A stretch of 64,000 nt of DNA, taken from Polaromonas sp. GTDB taxonomy: Bacteria; Pseudomonadota; Gammaproteobacteria; Burkholderiales; Burkholderiaceae_C. Positions 18,583 through 28,032 of this stretch are shown one piece after another. The DNA is taken from assembly GCA_030654695.1 (NCBI GenBank), contig JAURWY010000025.1:96134-160133 (forward strand). Direction: 5' to 3'. How positions within the stretch are numbered: the first letter of the stretch is position 1; every line of letters begins with the position of its first letter. Under the pieces are notes generated by a model. The model searched no databases and was not told where the DNA came from. It saw only the letters and a list, made by a program, of their open reading frames with translations. The translations under genes and the position numbers were made by a program.

Positions 18583-19653
18583 TCAACTTTGGCGGCGTTG
18601 CAGCAACATGGCGTCGCCGTAACTGAAGAAGCGGTAGCGCGCCTGAATAGCGTGTTGGTACAGCGCCATGATGTGCTCGTAACCCGAAAAAGCGCTGACC
18701 AACATCATCAAGGTGCTCTTGGGCAAATGAAAGTTGGTCAGCAGCAGGTCGACCACGCGGAACTCAAAACCCGGTGTGATGAAAATATTGGTGTCGTCGC
18801 AGGCCTCACCAAACAGCGCTTGCGACTCCAGCGCCCGCACGGTGGTGGTTCCTACAGCCACCACGCGGCCACCGCGCGCACGGCAATCCGCGATCGCTTG
18901 GCGGGTCGCGGCCGGCACTTCAAAGCGCTCGAAGTGCATGGTGTGGTCTGAGATGTTTTCAGTCTTGACCGGCTGAAACGTGCCCGCACCGACGTGCAGC
19001 GTGACGCTGGCTTGTGGAATGCCGCGTGCGCTCAGCTGTGCCAACATGGCGGCGTCAAAGTGCAGGGCAGCCGTGGGCGCAGCGACCGCGCCCGGGTGCT
19101 TGGCAAAGACGGTCTGATAGCGCTGCTCGTCTTCGGCAGAGTCGCTGTGTGTGATGTACGGCGGCAGCGGCACATGGCCGTGTGCGGCCATCAGTGCATA
19201 CGGGTCGGCGCTGAGGGCAAAGCGGTACAGCGGCCCGTCTGCGTTCGGCCAGCGCCCCAGCAGCGTGGCTGTGAAACCGCCGTCCATCAGTAAGCGCGCG
19301 CCGGGCAGCGGTTTTTTGCTGACCTTCATGTGCGCCGCGACTTCAAACGCCGCACTGCCGCCGGTGAGGACGCGTTCAATCAGCAATTCAAGGCGTCCGC
19401 CGCTGGATTTTTCGCCATACAACCGCGCCTTGACCACCTGCGTGTCGTTGAAGACCAGCAGATCGCCGGGGTTCAACAGCGTGGCAAGGTCGGTGAAGCG
19501 CCTGTCGATGACCGGGGCTTGCCGGCCGTCGAGCAGGCGCGAACCGCTGCGCTCAGCGGGTGGATGCTGGGCGATCAGTTCCTCGGGCAAAGTGAAGTCG
19601 AAATCACTGAGCGTGAAGGCAGTCTTAGGAAGGGGGTGAGAGGGCGTCTGCAT
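18583..19653 (-). CDS. queA: S-adenosylmethionine:tRNA ribosyltransferase-isomerase QueA
   Basis: QueA transfers the ribosyl group of SAM to preQ1 in tRNA, forming epoxyqueuosine after Tgt. The 356 residues show the family pattern: [27 protein letters not shown] near the N-terminus, [14 protein letters not shown] near 65, [13 protein letters not shown] near 220, and TTTVRALES with [25 protein letters not shown] toward the end. It forms the queA-tgt pair on the minus strand. The start codon is only 17 bases from the divergent recG start, so the two promoters must overlap coding DNA. Confidence 0.98.
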   Translation of the reverse strand: MQTPSHPLPKTAFTLSDFDFTLPEELIAQHPPAERSGSRLLDGRQAPVIDRRFTDLATLLNPGDLLVFNDTQVVKARLYGEKSSGGRLELLIERVLTGGSAAFEVAAHMKVSKKPLPGARLLMDGGFTATLLGRWPNADGPLYRFALSADPYALMAAHGHVPLPPYITHSDSAEDEQRYQTVFAKHPGAVAAPTAALHFDAAMLAQLSARGIPQASVTLHVGAGTFQPVKTENISDHTMHFERFEVPAATRQAIADCRARGGRVVAVGTTTVRALESQALFGEACDDTNIFITPGFEFRVVDLLLTNFHLPKSTLMMLVSAFSGYEHIMALYQHAIQARYRFFSYGDAMLLQRRQS

Positions 19654-19670
19654 GGAGGCACAATTGTCCC

Positions 19671-21776
19671 ATGCCGCCTCCAGCCGCCTCTCCTCGACCG
19701 ACCGCTGCCGCTGCGAGCAAGTCAGCCGAAAAAACGCACGCGCAAAAATTGCTCGACAAACTCGGGCTGCGGCGTGACATTGATCTGGCGCTGCACCTGC
19801 CTTTGCGTTACGAGGACGAAACGCGTATCAGCCGGCTGGCCGATGCCCGAGATGGAGAGACCGTGCAGATCGAAGCTGAGGTGACGCACAGCGAGATCAG
19901 TTTCAAGCCGCGTCGGCAACTCCGCGTGACGGTGAACGATGGCACTGACAGCTGCATCTTGCGCTTCATCAATTTTTACCCGGCGCACCAAAAAACCCTC
20001 AGCATCGGCGCCCGCGTGCGGGTGCGTGGCGAGTTGCGCGGCGGCTTTGTGTCGCGCGAAATGGTGCATCCCAGTTTCAAGCTGGCCGGTGGCGAATTGC
20101 CCGCGTCCCTGACGCCGGTTTATCCGACTGTTGCCGGACTGCCGCAGGCTTATTTGCGCAAAGCGGTGCCAAGCGGTGTCGCCCGCGCCGATTTGAGCGA
20201 GACCGTGCCGGCTGAAGGCCTGGCCCAGTTGCGCGCTTTGTTCAGTCTGCGGGAGTCCCTGCGTTTCTTGCACCAGCCGACGCCTGATGTGGCGCTGGCG
20301 GCGCTGGAAGACCGCAGTCATCCGGCTTGGCAACGGCTGAAAGCCGAGGAACTGCTGGCACAGCAACTGTCGCAACTAGAAGCCCGCCGTATTCGCAGCG
20401 CCATGCGTGCGCCGCCACTGACGCCACCCGCTAGGCGCAGCAGCCACGGCACGCTGTATGACCAGTTGCAGGCGCAGCTGCCTTTTCAATTGACGGCAGC
20501 GCAGCAGCGCGTCGGCCATGAGATTGACGCTGACCTGCAAAAAAATGTGCCGATGCACCGCTTGTTGCAAGGCGATGTCGGCTCCGGCAAAACCGTGGTG
20601 GCGGCGTTGGCCGCCGCCCGCTGCATGGACGCCGGTTGGCAGTGCGCCTTGATGGCGCCGACTGAAATTCTGGCTGAGCAACACTTTCGCAAACTCCTCA
20701 GCTGGCTAGAGCCAATGGGCATTCAAACCGCCTGGCTCACCGGCAGCCAAAAAACCAAGGAGCGGCGCGAAGCACTGGCCTTGATTGCCAGCGGTGAGGC
20801 CGGTTTGGTGGTGGGCACGCACGCCGTGATTCAAGACAAAGTGGTCTTCAAAAATCTGGCGCTGACGATCATTGACGAGCAGCATCGCTTTGGTGTGGCG
20901 CAGCGTTTGGCGCTGCGCAGCAAGATGACGGCGGATGGGCAGGAGCCGCATTTGTTGATGATGACGGCCACGCCGATTCCGCGCACGCTGGCCATGAGCT
21001 ACTACGCCGACCTCGATGTGTCGACCATCGACGAGCTGCCGCCGGGGCGCACGCCCATCGTCACCAAGGTGATCAGCGACAGCCGGCGCGACGAAGTGGT
21101 CGAGCGCATTCGCGGCCAGTTGGCCGAAGGGCGGCAGGTGTATTGGGTTTGCCCTTTGATCGAGGAAAGCGAAGCCGTCGACCTGACCAACGCCACCGAA
21201 ACCCATGAGTCGCTGTCGGCGGCATTGCCCGGCACACAGGTCGGACTGCTGCATTCGCGCATGCCGGTGGCTGAGAAAAAAGCGGTGATGGCGCTGTTCA
21301 ACGCAGGCCAGATCGGTGTGTTGGTCAGCACCACCGTGATCGAGGTCGGCGTTGACGTGCCGAATGCGTCGCTGATGGTGATTGAACATGCCGAGCGCTT
21401 TGGCTTGTCGCAGTTGCATCAGCTGCGTGGTCGGGTCGGGCGCGGGGCGGCCGCGTCGGCTTGCGTCCTGCTGTACTCGACGGGCGACGGCCCACGTCTG
21501 GGTGAAACCGCGCGCGCCCGGCTCAAAGCCATGGCTGAAACACAAGATGGCTTCGAGATTGCCCGGCGCGATTTAGAGATTCGTGGCCCTGGCGAATTCC
21601 TCGGTGCGCGACAGTCGGGCGCGCCTTTGCTGCGCTTCGCCGACTTGGCCACCGACACCGATTTACTGGCTTGGGCGCGCGCACTGGCGCCGCTGATGCT
21701 GGACCGCCATGCCGACTTGGCGCAACGCCATATTCTGCGTTGGCTGGGCGGCAAAGCCGATTATCTGAAGGCTTGA
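19671..21776 (+). CDS. recG: ATP-dependent DNA helicase RecG
   Basis: RecG remodels stalled replication forks and Holliday junctions. The 701-residue protein has an N-terminal wedge/OB domain (about residues 60-170), Walker [10 protein letters not shown] near 305, the DEQH box IIDEQHRFG near 400, [12 protein letters not shown], and helicase motifs V-VI at [14 protein letters not shown] and [12 protein letters not shown]. Length and order are normal. It is divergent from queA and followed after 37 bases by oxyR, the recG-oxyR pairing common in betaproteobacteria. Confidence 0.98.
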   Translation: MPPPAASPRPTAAAASKSAEKTHAQKLLDKLGLRRDIDLALHLPLRYEDETRISRLADARDGETVQIEAEVTHSEISFKPRRQLRVTVNDGTDSCILRFINFYPAHQKTLSIGARVRVRGELRGGFVSREMVHPSFKLAGGELPASLTPVYPTVAGLPQAYLRKAVPSGVARADLSETVPAEGLAQLRALFSLRESLRFLHQPTPDVALAALEDRSHPAWQRLKAEELLAQQLSQLEARRIRSAMRAPPLTPPARRSSHGTLYDQLQAQLPFQLTAAQQRVGHEIDADLQKNVPMHRLLQGDVGSGKTVVAALAAARCMDAGWQCALMAPTEILAEQHFRKLLSWLEPMGIQTAWLTGSQKTKERREALALIASGEAGLVVGTHAVIQDKVVFKNLALTIIDEQHRFGVAQRLALRSKMTADGQEPHLLMMTATPIPRTLAMSYYADLDVSTIDELPPGRTPIVTKVISDSRRDEVVERIRGQLAEGRQVYWVCPLIEESEAVDLTNATETHESLSAALPGTQVGLLHSRMPVAEKKAVMALFNAGQIGVLVSTTVIEVGVDVPNASLMVIEHAERFGLSQLHQLRGRVGRGAAASACVLLYSTGDGPRLGETARARLKAMAETQDGFEIARRDLEIRGPGEFLGARQSGAPLLRFADLATDTDLLAWARALAPLMLDRHADLAQRHILRWLGGKADYLKA

Positions 21777-21813
21777 TGCCAAGACTGTCAGGCAATACCG
21801 GCACAATGCGCCC

Positions 21814-22773
21814 ATGACGCTGACTGAACTCAAATACATCGTAGCGGTGGCCCGCGAAAAGCATTTTGGCAAGGCCGCAGAAGCCTGCCATGTCTCACAG
21901 CCGACGCTGAGCGTGGCCATCAAAAAGCTCGAAGAAGAATTGCAGGTCAAGCTGTTTGAGCGCAACGCCACCGAGATCACGGTGACGCCGCTGGGCGAAG
22001 AAATCGTCCGGCAAGCGCAAAGCGTGCTGGAGCAAGCCGACAGCATCCGCGAGATCGCCAAGCGCGGTAAAGACCCGCTGGCCGGCGCGCTGCGACTGGG
22101 CATCATCTACACCATCGGCCCGTATTTGTTGCCCGACTTGGTGCGCCAAGTCATCACGCTCAGTCCGCAAATGCCCTTGATGCTGCAAGAAAACTTCACC
22201 GTCAAGCTGCTCGAGGAGCTGCGCACGGGCGAGATTGATTGCGCGATTTTGGCCGAGCCTTTTCCCGACACGAATCTGGCGATGGCGCCTTTGTACGACG
22301 AGCCTTTTGTGGCGGCGGTGCCGAGTTCGCACCCGCTGGCTCAGCGCGACAACATCACCGCTGAAGAACTGAAGAGTGAAACCATGCTGTTGCTTGGCAA
22401 TGGCCATTGCTTTCGCGACCACGTGTTGGAGGTGTGCCCTGAGTTCGCCCGGTTTTCCAGCAACGCCGAAGGCATTCGCAAAAGCTTTGAAGGCTCTTCG
22501 CTGGAAACCATCAAGCACATGGTGGCGTCCGGCATGGGTGTTACTTTGGTGCCCCGGCTGAGCGTGCCCAAAGGTGCGCTGGCGGGGGACGGCCAGCCAG
22601 CGGCCGTCTTTGATGAGCACCCGTTCATCAAGTACATTCCTTTTGAGGGCCATGTGCCAACGCGCCGTGTGGTGCTGGCTTGGCGTCGCAGCTTCACGCG
22701 CTACGAAGCGATTGCGGCCTTGCGCAATGCCATTTACGCCTGTGAGCTGCCGGGCGTCAAACGACTGTCCTGA
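21814..22773 (+). CDS. oxyR: Hydrogen peroxide-sensing regulator OxyR
   Basis: A 319-residue LysR-type activator. The winged helix is at residues 1-60 (TELKYIVAVAREKHFGKAAEACHVSQPTL). The two redox cysteines are C199 (GNGHCFRDH) and C208 (LEVC), exactly the E. coli positions and spacing that form the peroxide-sensing disulfide. It follows recG after 37 bases and precedes dps, a classic OxyR target, after 77 bases. A dps promoter under its control is expected, but no clear four-part ATAG/CTAT site was seen in the gap. Confidence 0.97.
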   Translation: MTLTELKYIVAVAREKHFGKAAEACHVSQPTLSVAIKKLEEELQVKLFERNATEITVTPLGEEIVRQAQSVLEQADSIREIAKRGKDPLAGALRLGIIYTIGPYLLPDLVRQVITLSPQMPLMLQENFTVKLLEELRTGEIDCAILAEPFPDTNLAMAPLYDEPFVAAVPSSHPLAQRDNITAEELKSETMLLLGNGHCFRDHVLEVCPEFARFSSNAEGIRKSFEGSSLETIKHMVASGMGVTLVPRLSVPKGALAGDGQPAAVFDEHPFIKYIPFEGHVPTRRVVLAWRRSFTRYEAIAALRNAIYACELPGVKRLS

Positions 22774-22850
22774 TGACGTTCTACTTGTCCTTCAACAGAC
22801 GCCAAAATCACAGCAAGGGTAAAGTCTATTCTTTGTCCTAAAGGAAATTC

Positions 22851-23363
22851 ATGTCTGAAAAATCATTTCCTAGCACCTCGACAGGCGCGCCCCGCATCAA
22901 CATCGGCATCAGCGATGAGCACCGCGCCGCCATTGCACAAGGGCTGAGCCGCCTGCTGGCTGACACCTACACCTTGTACCTGACCACCCACAATTTCCAC
23001 TGGAATGTCACCGGGCCGATGTTCAACACGCTGCACCAAATGTTCATGACGCAGTACACCGAGTTGTGGGCGGCGGTGGACCCGGTCGCCGAACGCATCC
23101 GTTCGCTCGGACATCCAGCGCCCGGCTCTTACGCACAGTTCGCGCACCTCACCACTTTGCCGGATGTGCCGTCGACACCGCCCAAGGCGCTGGAGATGGT
23201 GCGCATTCTGGTCCAAGGCCATGAGGCTGTAGCCCGCACTGCCCGCAGTCTGTTTCCTGAGGCTGAGCAAGCCGGCGACGAGCCGACGGCTGACTTGCTG
23301 ACCCAGCGTCTGACGGTTCATGAACAGTCTGCCTGGATGCTGCGATCGTTGCTGGAAGAGTGA
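22851..23363 (+). CDS. dps: Dps family ferritin-like DNA-protection protein
   Basis: A 170-residue Dps, forming a dodecamer that oxidises iron with peroxide and shields DNA. The ferroxidase motif [19 protein letters not shown] lies at about 51-69, followed by the acidic ligands in [17 protein letters not shown] (about 73-90). The C-terminal [12 protein letters not shown] helix is typical. It has a poly-basic-poor N-terminus ([14 protein letters not shown]), so DNA binding may be weak. It starts with ATG after an AAAGGAAA site. Its stop overlaps the ubiA start as GTGA. Confidence 0.93.
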   Translation: MSEKSFPSTSTGAPRINIGISDEHRAAIAQGLSRLLADTYTLYLTTHNFHWNVTGPMFNTLHQMFMTQYTELWAAVDPVAERIRSLGHPAPGSYAQFAHLTTLPDVPSTPPKALEMVRILVQGHEAVARTARSLFPEAEQAGDEPTADLLTQRLTVHEQSAWMLRSLLEE

Positions 23364-24226
23364 GTGTGCTGGGGGCCCATTACCTCCAATTGATCCGTTG
23401 GGACCGCCCGGCTGGTTGGCTGCTGCTGCTGTGGCCGACGCTGTCGGCGCTGTGGATTGCTGCAGGCGGCTTTCCCGGTTGGCACCTGCTGACGGTTTTC
23501 ACGCTGGGCACCTTCCTCATGCGCAGTGCGGGTTGCTGCCTCAATGACGTGGCGGATCGTGACTTTGACCGCCACGTGAAGCGCACGGCGAACCGTCCTG
23601 TGACCAGCGGCGCAGTCTCTGTCAAAGAAGCTTTGCTGCTGGGCGCAGCGCTGGCGTTGGCGGCATTTGCTTTGGTGCTCACCACCAACGCGGCTGCGGT
23701 GGCTTGGTCATTTGCGGCGCTGGCCGTGGCGCTGGTCTACCCGTACGCCAAGCGACATGTGGCGATGCCGCAAGCGGTGCTTGGGGTGGCGTTTAGTTTT
23801 GGCATTCCGATGGCTTTTGCGGCGGTGCAGGGGCAAGTGCCGTTGTTGGCTTGGCTGCTGCTGTTCGGCAATTTGTTTTGGGTGCTGGCCTATGACACTG
23901 AATACGCCATGGTCGACCGCGACGACGATCTGAAGATCGGCATGAAAACTTCGGCCATCACACTGGGGCGCTTTGATATTGCTGCCGTCATGTTGAGCTA
24001 TGGTTTGTATTTGCTCATCTGGACGCTGGCGTTGGCGTCGCTGTCGGGGCTGGCCTTGAATTGGGCTTTCGCTTTGGGCGTGGCGCTGGCGGCTGTGCAA
24101 GCCGTCTGGCACGGCTACTTGATTCGGCACCGCGAACGCGCGGGTTGCTTCAAGGCTTTTCGCCTGAACCATTGGCTCGGCTTCACTGTTTTTGCTGGGA
24201 TTGCGGTGGCCTATGCGCGGGCTTGA
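23360..24226 (+). CDS. ubiA: 4-hydroxybenzoate polyprenyltransferase UbiA
   Basis: UbiA joins a polyprenyl chain to 4-hydroxybenzoate in the inner membrane, an early step of ubiquinone synthesis. The 288-residue protein has about eight to nine hydrophobic segments and both Asp-rich motifs: [22 protein letters not shown] near residue 58 and [14 protein letters not shown] near 178. It starts with GTG that overlaps the dps stop as GTGA, suggesting coupling; a GTG two codons later is possible. A bidirectional terminator follows. Confidence 0.96.
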   Translation: MSVLGAHYLQLIRWDRPAGWLLLLWPTLSALWIAAGGFPGWHLLTVFTLGTFLMRSAGCCLNDVADRDFDRHVKRTANRPVTSGAVSVKEALLLGAALALAAFALVLTTNAAAVAWSFAALAVALVYPYAKRHVAMPQAVLGVAFSFGIPMAFAAVQGQVPLLAWLLLFGNLFWVLAYDTEYAMVDRDDDLKIGMKTSAITLGRFDIAAVMLSYGLYLLIWTLALASLSGLALNWAFALGVALAAVQAVWHGYLIRHRERAGCFKAFRLNHWLGFTVFAGIAVAYARA

Positions 24227-24253
24227 GTTGAAGTGACGCTAAAAATGGACGTG

Positions 24254-24280
24254 AAAAAGCCCGCTTCGAGCGGGCTTTTT
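24254..24280 (+). terminator. Bidirectional rho-independent terminator after ubiA
   Basis: A GCCCGCT stem (24259-24265) pairs with AGCGGGC (24269-24275) across a 3-base loop, flanked by A5 and T5 runs. It can end the rightward ubiA transcript and the leftward transcript of the small basic-protein gene. Confidence 0.9.
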
Positions 24281-24321
24281 CACGGGCCAAGGGCCGTTCG
24301 CTGGTCGTCGAGAAAAGCCGT

Positions 24322-24555
24322 TTAAGCGGCTTTAGGAGCTGCTTTGGCTTTAGCAACGCGTTTGCTTTTCTTGGCTTTTTTAGCTTTGACGGTGCCTTTG
24401 CTGGCAGCCGGGGCGGCTTTTTCAGCGGGCGCTGCGGCTGGTGCAGCTGAAGGCGCAACGGCACCGCCGGTCTGAGCTGCCACCGGTGTGGAAATCACCG
24501 CCAAAGGCATGGCGAGGACTGCAGCGCTAGCGAGGATGGTCAGAAATTTTTTCAT
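24322..24555 (-). CDS. Small exported Ala/Lys-rich protein
   Basis: A 77-residue protein with a clean signal peptide (MKKFLTILASAAVLAMPLAVISTPVAAQ, cleavage near residue 28). A mature part of only about 50 residues follows, made of Pro-Ala repeats (PSAAPAAAPAEKAAPAAS) and a histone-H1-like tail of KAKKAKKSKRVAKAK type. It has no known enzymatic domain. The ribosome site is weak (GGTGATT upstream) and the gene stands alone between two terminators. It may coat the cell wall or bind DNA or phosphates in the periplasm; this is a guess. Confidence 0.8.
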   Translation of the reverse strand: MKKFLTILASAAVLAMPLAVISTPVAAQTGGAVAPSAAPAAAPAEKAAPAASKGTVKAKKAKKSKRVAKAKAAPKAA

Positions 24556-24599
24556 GGTGATTCCAATCGTTGAAGGTGAGAGCGTCTAGTGAGAACTTA

Positions 24600-24632
24600 A
24601 ATGTATTCAGTGCTTTGAGACGCTGAATACAA
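24600..24632 (-). terminator. Possible terminator or hairpin downstream of proC
   Basis: GTATTCAG (24603-24610) faces CTGAATAC (24623-24630), an 8-base stem with a 12-base loop. It lies downstream of proC on the minus strand and upstream of the small exported-protein gene. The T-run after it is poor, so termination is uncertain. Confidence 0.4.
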
Positions 24633-24714
24633 CCTTTCAACGTGGCTACGGTCTTGGTCGTTGACGTTGAATGCAGAAATTCCGCTGACCCATGGCATCT
24701 GGATGGACAGGGAC

Positions 24715-25548
24715 TCAGTCCGCTCCAAATTCATCGCCGAGTTCTGCAGCACGTTCACGGGCCGCCTGCATGGCTTGCTTGAACTGCTGCTTGACACCAC
24801 TGTGCTCCATCGCCGTCAGCGCGGCGTAGGTGGTACCGCCTTTAGAGGTGACACGCTCGCGCAGTGTTTGCGGTGCCTCGTCGGAGGCTTGGGCCAAGGC
24901 CGAGGCACCCACAAAAGTGGCGATGGCGAGTTGCCTTGCTTGGGCGGCGTCCAAGCCCATCTCGGTGCCAGCTTCCATCATGGCTTCGATGAAATAAAAC
25001 ACATACGCCGGGCCCGAGCCCGACAGGGCGGTGACGGCGTCGAGTTGTTCTTCACGCTCAAGCCACATGTGAGCACCGGTGGTGGCGACAACCGATTCAA
25101 TCACCTGCCGGTCGGCGGTTGTCACGGCCGGGCGGGCCAGCAAGGCGGTCATGCCTTGGCCAATCAGCGCCGGCGTGTTGGGCATGGCGCGTACCACGCG
25201 TTCGGTGCCTAGCCAGCGCGCAATGCTGTCGGAGCGAATGCCGGCGGCCACGCTCAGGTGCAGGGCGGTCAGCGTGTGGTCACGGACTTGGGTCGCTGCC
25301 TGATTGAAAATTTGCGGTTTGACGGCCCACACCACCAGACCGGCGCGTGCCAAACTGGCTTCGGCGCTGGGCATGACGGTGACGCCGAACTGGGCTTTCA
25401 GCCGCTCAGCTTGTTCGGCGAAGGGTTCGACCACTTGAATCTGGGTCGGTGCCAGACCGCGCTTGAGCAGCCCGCCAATGATGGCGCTCGCCATGTTGCC
25501 GCCGCCGATGAAGGCGATTTGTAATGCGCTGATGTTGCTGCTGGCCAT
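24715..25548 (-). CDS. proC: Pyrroline-5-carboxylate reductase ProC
   Basis: ProC makes proline from 1-pyrroline-5-carboxylate using NAD(P)H. The 277-residue protein shows the dinucleotide motif IAFIGGGNMASAIIGGL near residue 12, VRAMPNTPALIGQGMTAL near 115 and the C-terminal signature ALSGSGPAYVFYFIEAM near 168 with the catalytic Thr region following (VTSKGGTTYAAL). The ATG at 25548 has an AGAGGA ribosome site; a longer upstream frame is shadow. Typical length and organisation for a housekeeping gene. Confidence 0.97.
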   Translation of the reverse strand: MASSNISALQIAFIGGGNMASAIIGGLLKRGLAPTQIQVVEPFAEQAERLKAQFGVTVMPSAEASLARAGLVVWAVKPQIFNQAATQVRDHTLTALHLSVAAGIRSDSIARWLGTERVVRAMPNTPALIGQGMTALLARPAVTTADRQVIESVVATTGAHMWLEREEQLDAVTALSGSGPAYVFYFIEAMMEAGTEMGLDAAQARQLAIATFVGASALAQASDEAPQTLRERVTSKGGTTYAALTAMEHSGVKQQFKQAMQAARERAAELGDEFGAD

Positions 25549-25611
25549 GCTTTTGCGGTCCTCTGGGTGTCTGATGAAGCTGAGTCCCAAATTGTCGCTG
25601 AAGCGCGGGCG

Positions 25612-27105
25612 CTACTTCAGCACCGTTTGCCGAACCGCATGCTCCCACTCAGCCATCAGTTCAGCGGCGCGGGCGGCGTTGAGCGTCGGCGTGAAAGTGC
25701 GTTCGGCGCGCCACAGACTGGCCAGCTCGTCGGTGTTTTTGTAGACACCGCAGGACAGGCCTGCCAGCCAAGCGGCGCCCAGTGCGGTGGTTTCTGTCAC
25801 CACTGGGCGGACCACGGGAATGCCGAGCAAGTTGGCTTGGAACTGCATCAGCAGGTTGTTGGCGCAGGCGCCGCCGTCAACGCGCAGCACGGACACCGGC
25901 ACCGCGCCGGCGCTGATGGCGTCGCGGTTCATGGCCTGCAGCAAGGCAGCGCTTTGGAAGGCAATGCTTTCTAGAGCGGCACGCGCAATGTGCGCCAGCG
26001 TGGTGCCGCGCGTGATGCCGGTGATGGTGCCGCGGGCGTCGGGTTCCCAGTAAGGTGCACCCAAGCCAGTGAAGGCGGGCACCATCATCACGCCGCCGGA
26101 GTCAGGCACGCTTTGGGCGAGTGATTCTGCATCGGCGCTGCTTTGAAAGGCTTGCAGGCCGTCGCGCAGCCACTGCACCACTGCGCCGCCGACAAAGACG
26201 CTGCCTTCCATGGCGAACTCCGTTTGGGTGGAGGCTTGGGCGGCAATGGTCGTCAGCAGGCCGTTTTGGGAGGGCCGAAATTGCGTGCCGGCGTGCATCA
26301 GCAAGAAGCAGCCGGTGCCGTAGGTATTTTTGGCCATGCCGGGGGTGAAGCAAGCTTGGCCAAAGGAGGCGCTTTGCTGGTCGCCGGCCACACCGCCAAT
26401 CGGGATCGCGTGGCCCAGCAGTTCGGGCCTGACTTCGCCAAAGTCGCCGCTAGAGGGGCGGACTTCTGGCATCAGCGATGGCGGAATGCCCAGCAGTGCC
26501 AGCAGCTCGGCGTCCCACTGCTGGGTGCGCACGTTGAACAGCATGGTGCGCGACGCATTGGTGACGTCGGTGGCGTGCAGCGCGCCCTGGGTGAGCTGCC
26601 ACATCAGCCAGCTGTCGATGGTGCCAAAAGCCAGTTCGCCGCGCTCGGCCTTGGCGCGAGCACCCGGCACGTGGTCAAGCAGCCATTTGAGTTTGGTGGC
26701 TGAAAAATAAGCGTCAATCCGCAGCCCGGTTTTGTCCAAGATCAGCGCTTCTTTGCCTTGCGCGCGCAGCTGCACGCAGGTGGCTTCGGCGCGGCGGTCT
26801 TGCCAGACGATGGCGTTGTGGATGGGTTGGCCGGTTTTGCGGTCCCAGACCACCGTGGTTTCGCGCTGATTGGTGATGCCGAGTGCGCGCATGTCGCTGG
26901 CTTTCAGGCCGGCTTTTGCCAGCACTTGCTGCGCGGTGGCCAACTGGGCCCGCCAGATTTCCATCGGGTTGTGTTCGACCCAACCGGGTTGCGGAAATAT
27001 TTGCGTCAGTTCCTGCTGCGCCATTGCGACTATTTGACCTTCAGCGTCAAAAATAATGCTGCGTGAGCTGGAGGTGCCTTGGTCGAGAGCGAGTAAATAG
27101 GTCAT
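25612..27105 (-). CDS. glpK: Glycerol kinase
   Basis: GlpK phosphorylates glycerol to glycerol-3-phosphate. The 497-residue FGGY-family kinase has the N-terminal [16 protein letters not shown] phosphate loop, the glycerol-binding [10 protein letters not shown] and WQDRR near residues 80-105, and [13 protein letters not shown] near 262, followed by the [14 protein letters not shown] segment. The glpK start overlaps the glpR stop as ATGA. It supplies substrate for GlpD, encoded on the other side of the glycerol importer. Confidence 0.98.
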   Translation of the reverse strand: MTYLLALDQGTSSSRSIIFDAEGQIVAMAQQELTQIFPQPGWVEHNPMEIWRAQLATAQQVLAKAGLKASDMRALGITNQRETTVVWDRKTGQPIHNAIVWQDRRAEATCVQLRAQGKEALILDKTGLRIDAYFSATKLKWLLDHVPGARAKAERGELAFGTIDSWLMWQLTQGALHATDVTNASRTMLFNVRTQQWDAELLALLGIPPSLMPEVRPSSGDFGEVRPELLGHAIPIGGVAGDQQSASFGQACFTPGMAKNTYGTGCFLLMHAGTQFRPSQNGLLTTIAAQASTQTEFAMEGSVFVGGAVVQWLRDGLQAFQSSADAESLAQSVPDSGGVMMVPAFTGLGAPYWEPDARGTITGITRGTTLAHIARAALESIAFQSAALLQAMNRDAISAGAVPVSVLRVDGGACANNLLMQFQANLLGIPVVRPVVTETTALGAAWLAGLSCGVYKNTDELASLWRAERTFTPTLNAARAAELMAEWEHAVRQTVLK

Positions 27106-27872
27106 GCGGGTACCGCCACGTCGTATTGCACCAAGGCGTCGGTCAGCAGGGCTGGAAACGGATCTGGCGGCGGGGCGTCGGTGAACAAGCGATCAATCTG
27201 TGACAGCGTTGCCACCTCAACCATGGCCGGGCGGTTGAACTTGCTGTTGTCGGCGGCCAACCAGACCTCACGCGCATGCGACATGATGGTTTGGGCGACC
27301 TTGACCTCGCGGTAATCGTAGTCCCGCAGGCTGCCATCGGCTTCGATGCCGGAGATGCCGATCACAGCAATATCGACCTTGAACTGGCGTATGAAGTCAA
27401 CCGCGGCTTCTCCCACGATGCCCCGGTCGCGCCCGCGCACCACGCCGCCGACCACGATCACCTCACTCTTGGCGTTGGCGCTCAAGATGCTCGCCACGTT
27501 CAAGTTGTTGGTGATGACCTGCAAGCCGCTGTGCTGCATCAAGGCTTTGGCAATGGCTTCGGTGGTGGTGCCAATGTTGAGGATCAATGAGCAGTTATTG
27601 GGAACGGCTGCCGCAACGGCTTGCGCAATCCGGTATTTGCCCTCGGCGTTGAGATTTTCACGTTGCTGGTGCGCCATGTTTTCAATGGTTGAGCTGGGAA
27701 CCCGCACGCCACCGTGAAAGCGAATGAGCAGTTCTTCGTCTGCCAAGCGCTGCACGTCGCGCCGCACGGTTTGGAGTGTGACGCCGAGGGTCTCTGCCAG
27801 TTGTTCGACTGTCACAGACCCTTGCGCTTGCACCACCTTGAGCAAGGTGAGTTGTCGTGGATTGGGATTCAT
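27102..27872 (-). CDS. glpR: DeoR-family glycerol regulator GlpR
   Basis: A 256-residue DeoR-type repressor. The winged helix is at residues 1-55 ([38 protein letters not shown]), and the sugar-phosphate-binding domain begins near 75 with [15 protein letters not shown]. It is expected to respond to glycerol-3-phosphate. It is translated ahead of glpK with an ATGA overlap and lies divergent from glpS. The shared promoter region carries repeated TTAAAACGAA motifs likely bound by this protein. Confidence 0.93.
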   Translation of the reverse strand: MNPNPRQLTLLKVVQAQGSVTVEQLAETLGVTLQTVRRDVQRLADEELLIRFHGGVRVPSSTIENMAHQQRENLNAEGKYRIAQAVAAAVPNNCSLILNIGTTTEAIAKALMQHSGLQVITNNLNVASILSANAKSEVIVVGGVVRGRDRGIVGEAAVDFIRQFKVDIAVIGISGIEADGSLRDYDYREVKVAQTIMSHAREVWLAADNSKFNRPAMVEVATLSQIDRLFTDAPPPDPFPALLTDALVQYDVAVPA

Positions 27873-28032
27873 TGTTTATTTTCAACTGAAATTTGGAACA
27901 CGCAAGAACTTTAAAACGAAAACAAAAGAACATAAATAGGGTAATTGCTAGGTACAAAAGAATTAAAACGAACAATAATTACCTGAAGCGAATTCATGAT
28001 GGGTTCGGGAGACGATAAAAAGGGGGGGCGAA
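27873..28032 (+). promoter_or_regulatory. glpR-glpS divergent control region with operator repeats
   Basis: An AT-rich 160-base region. TTAAAACGAA occurs exactly twice, at 27911-27920 and 27963-27972, 52 bases (about five helical turns) apart. A second direct repeat, ACAAAAGAA, is at 27922-27930 and 27954-27962. A plausible glpS promoter is GGTACA (27951-27956), 17 bases, AATAAT (27974-27979), whose spacer holds the second TTAAAACGAA copy. The other copy lies toward glpR. This fits looping or paired repression by GlpR. A run of seven G at 28022-28028 lies in the glpS ribosome-site area. Confidence 0.6.

Noticed and set aside
22774..22850. OxyR-binding site in front of dps
   Set aside because: The four-part ATAG/CTAT pattern is not clearly present; only isolated CTAT-like pieces occur.
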